Assembly: GCA_023101725.1 (NCBI GenBank)
Contig: JALJCO010012917.1
Location: 62,001 to 126,000 of the forward strand
Reading direction: 5' to 3'
DNA length: 64,000 bases
DNA from: Atherinomorus stipes
Taxonomy: Eukaryota; Chordata; Actinopteri; Atheriniformes; Atherinidae
Of this stretch, positions 1 to 13,813 are shown one piece after another (the stretch's first letter is position 1; each line of letters opens with the position of its first letter). The notes beneath the pieces are model-generated. The model worked only from the letters and a program-made list of their open reading frames with translations, did no database searches and was not told the origin of the DNA. The translations under genes were made by a program, and so were the position numbers.

Positions 1-3000
1 CTGTCTTGTGCATCAAAAAGTTGTGAGCAGAACTAAAAGAATTGCTCCATCTAGCAGGCCAGGTATTTTTATTAGGAAGTAAATTTTTTGCATATCAGGT
101 AGAATGACTGTTATGTCAAAGCAAACCTGTTCAGGTCTAAAATTAAAATTATACATTATATAATAATGACCTAGTTTTTCTAAATAAGGTTATAGCCAAA
201 TAAGGTTGTAGCCAGTCAAAAATTATGTCAACTTGGTCTCCAGGCGGATCAGGGGAATCTGGCATGCCAAAACAAACCCCCCGATAAAAGTGACACTATT
301 TTTCTTCGGAGAATTGACATATGCAGCAATATCAAGTACATGAAATGGTTTATAGTGCTATAAATGGTCTTGAATGTAACTGTAAAAACTATTAGCAAAA
401 TATGCTATATGGTATTAAAACTCAGATGGTCAGTTTACCCCAAAATGGATCACCTTACCAACTGACTTGTTTTAACTTACCCCAAACCTGGGTCACTTTG
501 AGCCACACGAGCTCCTTTTTTTTAGAGGTCGTTATTTTAGAAAACTTTGTGATGCATTCTGATAATTTCATAAATAAAAATATATGTTCTTATTTTATTT
601 CTGTGTCCTTACCTCCAAGACAACATAAATAAGAAGTGCGTCATGTTACCCCACTCTCCACTACTAGATGTTGTGTTTTTATGATGAATACAAGACTTCA
701 GCTGCATAGCAGGGCGTGGCTGTTGTCAGATTCTCCTCTTCATGATGCACTAGACATTTTCAGTAGCAGACTGATCTAGACTCCAGGCAGGTCATTGAAG
801 CACACATACTTCATTCCAATGAAGCCACACTATTGAGAGCAAAAGCCCAGGCATTGTCCTGTTCAAGTTATCACTCGCCTCTTTGTAAAAGACAATACTG
901 AATGGTTGCTGTCTGTCTATCCAAAATTTTAATATACATTACTGCATCAAATCCACCTTTACACAAATGTAAGTTATATATACTATGGCCACTTGTGCAG
1001 CTCAATGTACCCACTGTCTGATCATTTGAGATGAACTTCTGCAAATAAAACACAGCAGCATCACTGCACAGAGATGATATATGGCTTTGACCTCATGAGA
1101 TACAGTTTCAGGTTACCTTTCAACGAGCAGCAGCAGACTGTATTGTGTGGCAATCACCTTTTAGGGTACTCCCGAGACCATGGATATATCAATCATATGA
1201 CGGCATGACACTTTCTCATGCAGTGGTGCCTGAGGGCCATTATTCTGTACTCTAGATGTTAAAATACCCAAACTTTGTGGAATATTGCATTGAAGAATAT
1301 TGTAAGGAACTCAATGATGATTCAGTGAGCAACATCCTATTCTTGCTTAGAATGACTAAAACTTTGGTCCGCTGCTCCTTTTATACCTGATCCCGACACC
1401 CTCATCCCACAGTCTTACTATGATCACTACAGTGTTGCTTACATCTTTTAAACTTTTCCGCTTTTGCATCTTTCCAACCTTGTTTGGAGTGTGGTGGTGA
1501 CATGAAATATTAATTTGTTTTATTATTTTGTCTAAAGCAAAGGACGTTGCTCAGTGATTGCATTGCATATGATTAATTGAAGTGTAAATGAATTAACAAT
1601 GTACAGTACAGATAACCATCTGTTGCTTAAATCATCTGTCAGCCAGTGTAAATAAGACAAAACTCCATAAACATCACAAATAGCTCAGCAAGACATGTTC
1701 TCACAACGGTTTTCAAAAACAGTTTAATGAAACCTCTGGAGGGAACATTTGAAACTGCACCGTCCCTGCACAAACCCTTCACAACTGATTTCTGCCTTAC
1801 AGATTGTAATCTTATTCAGCAAGTAAAATGGATTGATCTGCATATTGTGGATTTTGGCTGCTTGTTTGCATAGTATCAGTATCACCTGCCATTTACTTTT
1901 CTCAAAGAGGACACAAGCTCTTAAAATGCCAAGATACTGCTTTACCTGGGACCCAAAAGAGGAGTTGGCTCTGCATGTATACTCCACCGTGGACTTTGAG
2001 AGTGCAACGGGTTTTGCCCCACTGTATTTGGACACCTCTTCCTGTGCTCATCAGCTTGAATGTTTTTTTGTTTTTTTTTAAATGTAAATTCAGGTTTTTG
2101 GAATGTAGACTAGTCCACGGAGAACCATAATAGCAGATTTTTTTAATGGATTTGTGGAACAGTGGTCATTCTGCACTTCAACAGGACTGGTGTAGTGTTT
2201 CTGCTGTGCTGGCACAGTTTTCTTTTCTCCATCGTCTTTAGTATCAACTTAATGCTGCTCAGAGAAGAAAAAAGTGCCTGGAATAAACTTGAAAATCAGC
2301 TGGGAGCTCTTTTAAATTCCATTTACATTGCTAACACAAAAAAAGTACTTGGATGAGATGTAGTCTGTGGATGATGTTGTGGTTACTTTTGATTGCTATG
2401 AATAGCCAGATTTTGTAAAGCATCTCCTTTGAGGGTGTGTCCTACTTGGACTTGATGTGAGAACCTGCCAGCTTATCTGCTGATACGGTCAGTTTATCAG
2501 TCTTTCCTCCAAGAATATTTATCAAAAAGCTATTGATTAATTTCACACTATGTGAAATATGGTGCTGAGTACTTATCGCATGGGAACTCCCTTCTTTTTG
2601 CTTCAGAGCCAGTCCCAAAAGTTTCTTTATGGGGGGCAGGAGGAAGTTATAACAATGTTAAGGAAGTGTGTTAGTGTGCCTGTAGGAAATTTAGAGCCAC
2701 TGTACTTAATTGAGTTCTGAGAAATAAGGTTAAACTAAGTGCAACAGAACCGCATTTTGAAGTCTTTTGTATATGAGCAACTTTGATCAGTAGAAACAGG
2801 AAGTATCAGTTGTGCTGTCAGTGATGATTGTTGAGTTGGCTTTTAAAGTTGGGAAAAGTTTGTGACATGCATGGGAATGTCCATGACTCTCTTAATTAGT
2901 TTTCCCATGTCCTTCCACCATGACAGCTTGTTGTTGACATCTCACTTAATGGTTTTGCTATCCAAAGCATGCCTCTTGCTGGACACCAGCTGACTTGATG

Positions 3001-4615
3001 AAAAATTGTTTCATCAGCATTTTATATTGCCTCACTAATTCTGCTGCCAACATTCTATCTCACTCTTTTGGTGCTCTACTTCTCTGTCCCAAAGTCCCAA
3101 AGACCGCCTTATCAGAGAATTTCTCAGGCTAATATTAAGCATTGGACAAATATGTAGACATCACTGTAACACACACAGCTTTATTCTGCTAGACATATTA
3201 CATTTTACTTCTGTTTTAATATGAGTTACAGGCAGAGAGATATCTTAGTGTTTATTGTCTTTTATAGGAGACTGTATCATAAAGATTCAGGTACTTGACT
3301 AAAAAAAGACTGAGATTACTAAGTTATTTATTCCAAAGTACATATTGCAAATTAATATTATTTATGGTGATATTCCTCCAAACAACTAATAATTTAAAAG
3401 ACTGTGTCAATGCTTTAGTCATACTTGAAAGATATTTTCAAGATTTGTTTCTATTTTTTAAATCTAATACTGGAAGTTTAAAATTAATCATTTACATAGA
3501 ATCACTAGGCTACATATCAATCTCTAAACTCTAAACCTGACTTACTGCAACTGCAGCCGAGTCCAATGCTGTGATTTTGATTGTCCCTCTAAAGCTGAAA
3601 AAAGATTTGATTTTTCAAGACTTGGATGTTCTGCTTCAGTGCTTGCAAAACACCCTGAAATCTTCAAGATTATAATGCCAATCATGACTCATCCTGCTTC
3701 CTGGTTTGGCCCTTTAACAGAGCTCATCAGTTTTCCTGGGGTTCCTGGGCTTGGATCTAATGCTCACTGGAACCTGCTTCATCTTCAGAGCTGCAGAATA
3801 ACCACATCTGGACTGTGGTCTGGTTGTGTGTGTCACACTTTGGAGACTGGCCAGTCTACATGTCTGTGTGTGTTGGTGACACCACAGGCTATGATGATGG
3901 TGATGGTTTTTGCTCTGTAGTGTCTCAGTGTAAAAAGATGAAGATAAAATGCCTTCATCTGTGGTCTGACCATTGTGGTTTAATTTTGGCATGTATTACG
4001 ATAACTGTAATAGCATAAATGTACCACAGAGCAGTCTGTATAGTGTCAGTTGTAATAAGAATCTCTGGCATAGTATGGTGTATACGCTTGAACCACCACA
4101 ATCACTCTGATTATTGCATGATGATGGTATCAGAGCTGATCCAATGCAGCACCCACAGCAACATGTAAACACTTATTCAGGGAACAAAGGTCCTTTGTAC
4201 CAATGTAAGCCCACATGTACACTGTTAAACAGTGATTTCCCTCATGCTGCAAGAAATGTACAAGAGAACACCACCATCTGTATCAGCATAGTTGTTTGAA
4301 TCTGAGAGCATGGCATGGAGTCAAATCAGCTCACTGTGGATACCACCAGGTAACGTGTTTCTGATCAGGGAGCAGATGTTGGATTCATTACATCTGACAT
4401 GATGCCTTTACAGTGTGATTAAGTTGGCAAAGATAAGTTGGGCCAATTGACTGTACAATTTACAAACACACAGTACACAATTGTCTTGTTCTGGCAAGCT
4501 AGCATTTGTATTTCCCAATAAGCGATACCTTTTTAATCTTTGTGACCGCGTTCATCACAAGAGATCAGCTTGTCTATTATCTGTGTATGGAATGGGACAT
4601 TGACAGAAGTTATCT
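1..4615. other. Upstream DNA without a recognisable gene
   Basis: AT-rich sequence. The open frames here are short, have no family signature and no convincing splice structure. It could hold the 3' UTR of a neighbouring gene, but nothing in the sequence shows it. Confidence 0.5.
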
Positions 4616-5548
4616 GGGCTCTATGCACAGCTTCTGCCTGAACTTGAGGTAGCTCCTTTGTTTCCTGTCTTTTATTACTGGATTAACTGATTAATCCAGG
4701 TGTGTCTGACCTCAGTAACTGGTCAGGCACACCTGGATTAATCAGTTTGTCCAATAATGAAAGACAGGAAACAAAGGAGCTACCTTAAAGGATAAGTTTC
4801 TTTTTTTCATCCTATACCATTTCTAGGAGTTTATATGAGCATTTACTCACCGGGAAAGTTTCTACATCATTTTCAGTCCTTCAGAAGATACTACATTAAG
4901 TCGCCCTTCAGTGCATGTCCAGTAAAATGGCAGAGACATGGCAGCCTCTATATAAAACATTATCTGCAGCAAAACTCCTTGGTTTTTGCCAATGCTTTAA
5001 GTAGAATGAACGAACGAATGAGTACTATTGCCCCATGAGTTCAGAGTTTCGCAAATTGTGTTGTTGTTGTGTGGGCAGCGAGCTTAATAATAAATAATAA
5101 TGGATTAGATGTATATTGCACTTTTTTTTCCCATCCAGGAACTCAAAGCGCTCACAGCTTCTCTTCTCAGCTGTACTACAGAAGCGCGGATTGTGAATGT
5201 GCGACCTTTTAAAGTGTGTAGAACACCCTGATAACCAATGGAAAGCTAAATCTGGACACACAGGACAATAGCACTCGTTCGTTTGTTCACTCTACTTAAA
5301 GTATTGGCGAAAATTTAAGGAGTTTTGCTGCAGATAATGTTTTACATAGTGGCTGCCCCGTATCTCCCATTTTACAGGACGTGCGCCAAAGGGCAACTTA
5401 ACGTAATATCTTCCGAAGGACTCAAAGTGATGCAGAAACTTTACCGGTGAGTAAATGCACATATATACTCCTAGAAATAAGATCCAGGTTGAAAAAAAAG
5501 AAAATTATCCTTTAAATTCAGGAAGTAAAGGAGTTGTGCATAGAGCCC
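4616..5548. mobile_element. Hairpin MITE (copy 1), interrupted by another element
   Basis: Outer ends GGGCTCTATGCACA (4616-4629) and TGTGCATAGAGCCC (5535-5548) are exact inverted repeats. Inside lies a long hairpin around the AATCCAGGTGTG arms (4620-4784). Without the 4789-5515 insertion and its target duplication it would be about 206 bp. A second, uninterrupted copy lies at 50385-50605. Confidence 0.8.
4789..5511. mobile_element. TTAA-type non-autonomous transposon nested in the MITE
   Basis: 723-bp element with ends AGGATAA...TTATCCT and long imperfect inverted arms of about 250 bp, flanked by TTAA on both sides (4785-4788 and 5512-5515). The uninterrupted MITE copy at 50.5 kb shows a single TTAA at the matching place. 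TTAA targets are used by piggyBac and Kolobok/T2 superfamilies; a TTAAAGG end recalls T2/Kolobok MITEs. Superfamily is inferred. Confidence 0.82.
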
Positions 5549-6663
5549 ATTTTGTTTTCAAGACAAGCATGTCATGTTTCATTTTCTTTAGAAATGCACT
5601 GATTCTGATGCCAGTATACAGTAGGACCCATATATAGTGTGTCCGTGTACTCATACTCAGTATTAAAAAAAGTGTTCCGATATTACACAACCTGTAAAAA
5701 CATCAGGGCTGTCAAAATTAAAAGGTTAATGCAAAGAGATCAATTAATCATTTTTATCTGATGTCCAGAAAGACATACTGTACAGGTGCCTCGCCACAGC
5801 TGTGAACATAATCCACCAAAAACTACTTTATCCTACTTATTTATTAAAATTTTTCAAGTCTTATATTTAGAAGAATCGCCGTAGGATGACCTATATGATA
5901 TATCACACAATCACTCAGTTGTCACATCTGGCATCCTGGTCCACATACTCCTTACCAGTTAACTGTAGTCGGATTTATTAGTATGCATCTTTGTGTTTGG
6001 TATGACAAGTACGCAAATGTAAGTAACTGTCCTTTGAAAAAATTTGGTATTGGTGCATCACTAATTTCCTTATGTCACCTTGGCTGCTTTGTCAGAATTC
6101 CTTTGTTTGTTTGTTTGTTTTGTTTGTTTAACATTCTTATATAGAGTTGTTCAAACCAGGTCAGATTTTGGTGTAACTTGAGTGACAACTACACATGGTT
6201 TCATTTCATTCAATAGCCTCATGTCAAAGATTAAGTTTTACTACTACGTTCATTGCTTCTAGTACCATGTTATCTTGAAATGAAATTTTGCAGCTAATTT
6301 CAGCTTCTAATTTATTCGCAGTAGCTGCTTGGGAAACGTTTTATGAAGTGTTAGAGCAGAAGAGTAACTCGGCTCTAATACCTCTACTCAAATGTTATCC
6401 TGATGAGTTGATTTGGTATTTCCTTACAAATTTTGCTTCCTTACTATCAAAGCCAAACTGATTTTACTTTTATCCTTTGCAAACTGTGCCTACAGTACAG
6501 TTTAATCAGAGCCATTAAAGGAATGAGCTCTTGTAATCCTTTGTTAAGACAGTTTGTTCCATTGAAAAATCTGAATGTAGAAGCATGTGCAATGTAATGT
6601 GACATAAAGCAGATCCAAACTCTTACAAAGATTTGGACTGGGCAGTCACCTTCTTAAGCTTAA
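5549..6663. other. Intergenic stretch, nothing identified
   Basis: AT-rich with a small TTTG-type repeat near 6103-6128. No coding or RNA feature seen. Confidence 0.45.
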
Positions 6664-7515
6664 AGGGGAAGTTCAGGATTTTTGACACAGGGCCTCATTT
6701 ACAAGTGAGCCAGAATGCTACTTATCACTGAAGACGGTTTCATCATATTTCATTCCGTTATTCTAGTTCCAGTGGGTCGCCAATGCTAATGCTAGTGCAA
6801 GTCAATAGGAATCTGCTAGCCTGTCATTAATAACAATCTTATCCATTCCACAGAAGATTCGAGGCAAATCATTTCTAACTTCAGACTATCTGTGTAAATG
6901 CCGTGTTAATAGAATAATGTTACAAATAAAACTAACCTTGCGTTTCGTTGCATTTTGATTGTTGCTGCTGAGAAACTTTATAAAGTTTTACTTCCTGTAT
7001 TTGGCAGCAGTGATGTCATCTGCTGCTACATACATGAAGGAATCTGATTACACAAATATAAAGTCTAAAATACGGCCACGTCGGAAAGGCATGGGGATAT
7101 GTCAGATTTTGAAGATGATTTAGAACTTTTTTCATCAAACTAACTGTCACTATGTCTTTATGAACCAGAATACACTGGTAAAGGTAGTAAGCTGGTAAGA
7201 AACTAGTTCCTTATTATATAATGTCAAATTTGTCATACAAGGCTAATTTTACTTTTTTAACACACGAGTTTACTAGTTCAACACAACATTTATACAGACA
7301 GGCTTGCTGATTTGCCTCGGATGTTCTGTGGAGTGGATAAGATTGGTTTTAATGACAGGCTAGCAGATTCCTTTTGACTTCCACTAGCATTAGCATCAGC
7401 AACCTCCTGGAATTAGAATAACGGGATGAAATATGTGGAAACTGTCTTCAGTGATAAGTAGTACTGTGGCTCACTTGTAAATGAGGCCCTATGTCAAAAA
7501 TTCTGAACTTCCCCT
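6664..7515. mobile_element. TTAA-type non-autonomous transposon with long inverted arms
   Basis: 852 bp, ends AGGGGAAGTTCAG and CTGAACTTCCCCT, flanked by TTAA (6660-6663, 7516-7519). The arms match in reverse for over 200 bases, for example ACAAGTGAGCCA near 6700 and its complement near 7470. It has no open frame of note. Confidence 0.8.
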
Positions 7516-7519
7516 TTAA

Positions 7520-10500
7520 TGCTTTAAGACTTATTATAAGAGGATATGATTTTACTGTAACCTTTGATCTGTGAAAAAAAAAACTGATTTTCCATTGTCT
7601 CTCCTCTGTCCACACATTTTCACATCTGTTGATATATTCGGTACTGTAGTGAAATACTGCTTATGTTATTCTGCTTTACAAGTTCATAATCTTATTTTGG
7701 GGGTTCAAATGTTGACCAATGACCAAATAACATTACTTTTCTTTTCATTTTTAGCTTCTATTTCTGTAAGAGGCAGACAATTTTGCATTTCCAGCAAGCT
7801 ATAAGGTACAGAGTAGATTGGGACAAATTAATCCAAGTGTGATACATTTCTCCTTATTGGGGGGTTAGGCTGTTTTACAGGTCATGACAGCCAACACAAA
7901 ACAGTCAAACCAGGAGGTGCATTTCAACTTTTTAACTTTGAATCTGTTAATGTTACATGTTTTTAAAACATTAAGGGTGTTTGCATTTGTGCTGTAGAGT
8001 ACAAATATTAGAAGCTGTGAAACTGTGAAACTATAAGAAGCTGTTTTCACACATGCAATGGACTCCTGATATGTCTTGGGTAGTTTTGAAGGGGTGGCAT
8101 GTGAGAACTAAGTTGTCAGCATCATTCGCTCCAGAGTTGCAGAGATTTTCCACCCAGTCCCCCTTGTAAAATCTCCAGGTCATTAGCAGGTGAAACAACA
8201 CACAAACGTAGCAGCAAATATCCTGGAGTATTAACTACCTCTGTGGGAGTTTGCATGTGGGAAGTTGCTCCTTTCTTCTCCTTTCTGCTGACTGCATCCT
8301 GCTTTCCACATTCTCCTTGCAATGGTGGTTATGAACAAATTTTTGCAATACTGATGTAAACCGTCAAAGAGCCATTCTCAAAATATTTGAAAGAAAACAC
8401 ATTTAGTTCCACATCATTTTCTGCCTGCACCTGCATGGTGTTGAAAGAAGACCCCTGTACCCAACACCCACATTTCTACCTGTAAAAGCACATCTCCAGC
8501 AGAGGACCTCCCTCTGTGAAGGATATAAACTGCAACCGCAGAAAAAGTCTGGACCAGTTTGGCCACACTGTTTTTCCTGAAAATTTCCAGTGTTTGTGTG
8601 TGAAAATGGCCAGAAATTACCGGTTATTGCTGTGACTCACTGCTCTGTTCACACAATAGCCAATCTCACTCCTCTGTAGGCAGACAAAACAGTCAAACCA
8701 GGAGGTGCACCAACTCAAGTCAAAGCAAATCAAATACGTATTTGCAAAGATTTGCTAGGGTTTCTTTGTTTTGTTTGGGGAGGTTTTTTTTGTCAATAAA
8801 GGAACTCCCTCCCCGCATTCCTTCTTGAACTTGCTTGGCTGTGGCTTGTGGTGCAAAGCATGTCTCTAACTGATTAAGCGTGTAGGAGTAATGCTGTGTT
8901 TAGAAAAAATGAACAAGAATAAATCCTGCAGCACATCCTAGAATTGACAGATTTTGTAAGCTGTGGTAGACATTAAACGTGAAATGATTGAGACAGACAG
9001 ATGGAAATAAGATCATTTGGAAAATGTTTAGCACTGCAAGCCTCATCCTTAAAGTTACAAGTGATTAAAAAAAATACTATCTCCCTACCAGAGCCGTATA
9101 TTTTGGGTAAAAGGAATATACGGGTAAAAGAAACACCCTTGCAGAGTTTGAACAGATGATTGAGGAGATTTCCTCTATTTCCAAAGCTTCCTGTGGTCAA
9201 ATTTTATTGTTGGCTTTTTATTTAAAAAAAAAAAAAAAAAGTTAAGTGGCTCCGTCTGTAAGTGTGGAGGAGCATTTGTTATCAGAGTGCTATTACTGCA
9301 ACTTCAAAGATGAAACAGGTGGTCTATGACATCAGTCTGTATTAAAGAATCTATTGTCTTTTACTGTTTTTGTTTTTTTTAAATAGCATGAATTAGAAGT
9401 TAATGTACCACACAGATATTTGAGAGAAAACTGAATAAGCTTGGTTGATACATAAGAAAAGCCTTATTTCTGGTGCAGAGACCTGAGATAGTTCACACAT
9501 TCAGCTGCAGACATTTAGCATGCGTCAAAAAGCTAAACTCACTGAAGGAAAGGGCAGAGCAGTCATACGTGCTCTGCTATTTTAAAGCAAATGTGAAAGG
9601 TAGACATATCATGTTGCTGTTAAAAGTAAAATGATCTGTTTTTCTGCTGTTACAGAGAAACAGCGATTCGGTAAAATATAAATACGTTCAATGCAACCTC
9701 TCCTCAACCTTCTCTAAAGTCTATGTTTAATCTCAACTTTTTTTTTTCTTTTTCTGGCCAAAACACCATCTAACTCAGCCCAAAGGAGGAATTCCAGACA
9801 TGAGCTAAAATAGACATTAAGACTTGCAAATAGATTGAGGAAAACATTGCTCTCATCCAGAATACACTTTAGCTTCCCAGACTAGTCAGCTGGGATTTTT
9901 TGTCCTAAATCAAACATGGAACGACTAGTACCGTGCATAACGCAACATTAGGTCAGTGTTCTCCTGATGTTTGGGCTATAATTAATGATTTTCTTTAATC
10001 ATAGGGTTGAAGGCAGCTCAAATATTTGCATGTTTTTGTGCCTTGTTTCAGGGTTGTTGTTTTTTTTTTAAATTTTGGACTGAGAATGGTTTCTTTTTTT
10101 ATTTTGTTTTTTTCATGTAACAGATGAGTTTACTGAGGAAAACAGATGTTTTCATTTATTGTTTAAATCACCATTCCAGGGTGCGGGATGAGAGCATATT
10201 GCAAGCAGATAAGAGTAACTTCTTGCTATGAATGATGTATCTACACCAGCACAATGAGGGCTTTAGTTTTGCACGTCCTCAGGAATGTTAAACTGCCTCA
10301 GGTATTTTTACACTTAATGCTAAAAGAAAAGAGATTTCCCTCCATCACAAAAATGTACTTATCTTATGTCTAGCTAAGTAGAAAAGCAGTGGCTCTGTGT
10401 TCTAAGCAGGTATATTAAGGTGTGTTTGCTCAGTGATGATAAGTGGCATTGCAAAAGGGAATTTACAGCAGAGGTAGGAGAAGATGTTTTGGGTACAAAT

Positions 10501-12299
10501 GGAAATAATTTCTGCTTGGCTGGAAATGTGAAACTTGTCTATAACTGTATGGCTCTCCTTCATCATTCAAGCGAAAATATGTTTTGCGTTAGTTCTGAAC
10601 AAACCTTTTAACAGCTGACATTGTTAACATGCCTTACCTAACTTCAAGCAAATAAACATGAGGTAATATGAACATTAATAGTGGACGTCACCACTGTGAA
10701 GGATACTGTGTGTCTTGGAAAGCAGACCCCATTAGCATGCATGCAACAGTCTGGTCTGTCAGGTCTGTGTCTGAGAGAGTAATGACTTTGGCTGCAACTC
10801 TTGCCAGTAAAAAGGACCTGTCCTCAACCTCTTCTGCTTAAAATCCCAAATATGTGTCTTAGGACAGAACAGAAAGATGGACACTGACAGCCCTGTCGGC
10901 GATGAGGTGTTGACTAAGTAATGGCCAAGGCATGTTGAACAAAGATGAATTTGCAGGCCGGCGTTTGCAGAGTGTCTGTCCTGGTACTAATAAAGCTCCA
11001 GTTCAAAATCATATTGACGTAATTTCTTTGAAATGTTTAATCAGTTAGCAGTCAACAAAATAGTTTAAAATTGTATTTAGAAAAAAGAAAAAAGAAAATG
11101 CAATCAAATGTTTAATTTTTTTTTCTCTTTCAGTAGTGTGCTCCACCATATTGTGTTAGAAGGTATTGCCTAAAGGGTGACAGATTTGTAATTACCCATG
11201 TAAAAGTAATGCTCTGGTGAAACAAGTGAGCATTAAGATATGGATTTCATGAGAAAAAAGTTTTGCTCAAGAGGCCAAACTCTGGCTTTGGAAACTTTTA
11301 TCATATACAGTATATTCTTGTTTTAATCTTCACTCTGCAGGTACTGTTAAAAATAAGAAAAAAATGAATGAAAAACTATAACATCGAGCTTTGGATCTTG
11401 TAAGCATGAAGTCAGGCAATATGAAAAGTGCAAAGCATTGTGGGACTGTATAACATCATTCGATAAGTTTTTTTTTTCTTTTTTTCTCCAATGGTAAAAA
11501 ATGCAGCTTAAATTTGCTCACATGTGACTTTTAAATGCAATGGGAAAATGTTTAAACAGTCATATGTTATACATGAAATTACGCTGCAGTATTGGTTATT
11601 CATCAGCTCTAACTCCCGTCGGCATCTGTGGGAACACAACACCCGGGTAAACACGCAAATTTCAAGTAAGCACAGCTCACTTTTTTCTTCAAAGACACAG
11701 ATTTGCTCACTGACTGTCTCACATGGAGGCTCTGAAACTGAGCAACAACTTACAAAAACAAGGGGCGGAAAAATGCATGATTGATTTTATGTCTTAGCAA
11801 GACAGCTGGCAGTTCACTGCAGAGCCACTGTGTGAGGCCGATTTCCACGGTGCAGACAAAAACAATAAATTAGCCTAATTATCTATGAAAGTTGTGTTTA
11901 TCAGAGTCATGGTCTAACACAGCCTGGAGAATACAATGTAACTGCATTTCTTCACGCTGTCAAAGCATACTGACGTGTCCTCTGTGAGGTTAACACCAAT
12001 TCTGCGTCTGTTCTAGCCCTTGGAGCCTTGGAGTGTTTAAGCACACTACTAAATGTTATGATTCAGTGATGTAGGTGCTTGGATGTGAACACTCACATTC
12101 CACATGCAATAGGAAAAAGCATCTCAAAGGTTATGTGGTGGCTTGATGAGATCACTTGATTACTCTGTTTTCATGCACGTCTACACGCTCATTAAGCAGG
12201 ACTGTTTTTGGATCATTGCTTAGCCTGTACCTGTAGATAAACCTTTAAGTTGAACTCCTGATCTGTAAGATTTTCTTTTGTCTGTTTATTTATGATTTT
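7520..12299. other. Upstream DNA; contains a dispersed 26-bp duplicate but no gene
   Basis: No host gene recognised. An exact 26-base direct repeat occurs at 7896-7921 and 8684-8709. An A17 run lies at about 9222-9240. The open frames show no family features. Confidence 0.45.
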
Positions 12300-12690
12300 T
12301 TCTTAGTGTGGGGGCATTGTGCTGGAATGGTTTGGGTCCACCTGTTCTCTTTGACAGCACACAGTGAAACTTTACAAAGTTCTTCTGAGTCATCATCTTG
12401 GATTTCTGTCCTAATGGACATGGTGTCTTCCAGGATGAAATTGTCTTTATCCACAGAACACAGGGGGCCATGGCACAGTTAGAGAAACAATGATCACCAC
12501 AGTAACCAGATCTCAACCCAAGAAAACACCTTCTGTAAAGGAGACATGATAGACAGCGTTCAGCACTGCGATCATAAAAACACCAATGGAGGGAATGTCT
12601 TTTGGTGGAATTAGGTTTCATCCATAAAGGGGATTTACAGCGGAGGACACAATTCCAAGATATTCTACTGGCTTTTGTTGATTTCACACT
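12300..12690 (+). pseudogene. Tc1-like transposase relic
   Basis: The nucleotide sequence resembles the 3' half of fish Tc1-like transposases read on the + strand. It has the tract coding GPLV.., a region equivalent to the DDE-domain core, and the segment at about 12506-12521 that corresponds to the conserved SPDLNP motif (CAGATCTCAACCC). Several stops and shifts make it non-functional. It has lost its 5' half, and its 3' end is close to the next element at 12702. Recognition is from memory of the family. Confidence 0.65.
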
Positions 12691-12701
12691 ATAAACACTT
12701 T

Positions 12702-13813
12702 GGCCCTGATTTACAAAGAATTAAAAAAAAGACCGCTAATTTCTTTGCCGTGCTGATAAATAGCGTGCGCTGTCTCTTCAGCGTTTGCGGGTGATCTACT
12801 AAGATTACACACGCAATCTGTAACAGGCGCAAACAGTATTTAAATGAGGATTTAGTGTGCGCTATTGCTAAATGAAATTTGACCTGATAGAGAAATATTA
12901 GTTCCAGAGATATAATATGAGGCAAATAAAAAATATAATATGATATAAATATAATAACTATAAAATAAAAACAATCCAGCAGGTTTCCCTGTGGGTCGTA
13001 TGAGGATTTAAGGACATGGATAGGAGACGCTGTCGTGGATGATCTGATATTACGCACAGACTGCGCACTCTTTGGCACAATGCCAGGTGCTGGACCTGCG
13101 TAATTCCCCCCCACCCCACGCAAAACTCAGTAAAAAAAAAAAAAAAAAAGAAATAGTATCAATAGTTTGTACTACATTACTGGTTCTTTTCACTGAGTTT
13201 TCTGTGGGGTGGGGGCCAACTTCACGCAGGTCAGCAACCTCAGAGCAGCAGCAGCCGCTGTGGTGTGGAGAGGAGGAAGCGCACAGGAGCTGATCTATTT
13301 TTAAAAATGCCGTTGGCAAAAAATAAGATAAAAACACATAATTAATGTCGGCCTTAACTACCATGATGCTGCAGCTGCCAATGTTTTGATTCATCTGTCT
13401 AGAATAACCCGTGTTAAATAATGATGTTGATTGTGATTTAATCAGAAAATGAAAACTCGATGAGCTGCCCTCACACCTCATGAGAAATGATTTTGACCTA
13501 ATGCTGCATGTCTGCAGTCCTGTATGCAGCACTCTTCCATGCATAAAGCTGCCAGTTAACACCTGCACCTGCTTTTCAGACGTGCTAAAATATACACAAT
13601 TTTATGCACCGGCTTTCTGTTGCGCGGTTGATAAATCACATTGAGTGTGTAAAACTGAGTTGTTTGCATAGTCTCCTCCCAATATTTTGCGCGTTCTGGC
13701 AGAAACGCCCATATTGCATATTCATCTACAGCAGACATGCAAAATGGATCGCGGGGCTATTTTGCCGTTATCAGGCGCAAACCTCCTTTTGCCCTGCTTT
13801 GTAAATCAGCTCC
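12702..13813. mobile_element. Harbinger-like non-autonomous element
   Basis: About 1.1 kb between GGCCCTGATTTACAAAG (12702-12718) and the near-complement CTTTGTAAATCAGCTCC (13797-13813). Both inner flanks are rich in TGCGC/GCGCAAAC motifs, as in fish PIF/Harbinger-related repeats. No transposase remains. Family assignment is an inference from the ends. Confidence 0.55.

Noticed and set aside
1724..2081. Overlapping open frames on both strands near 1.9 kb
   Set aside because: Overlap each other, no domain signature; could lie in a UTR but no evidence.
12689..13568. Two overlapping minus-strand open frames of 144 and 172 codons
   Set aside because: They cross the Harbinger-like element and a long A/T tract; no transposase motif.
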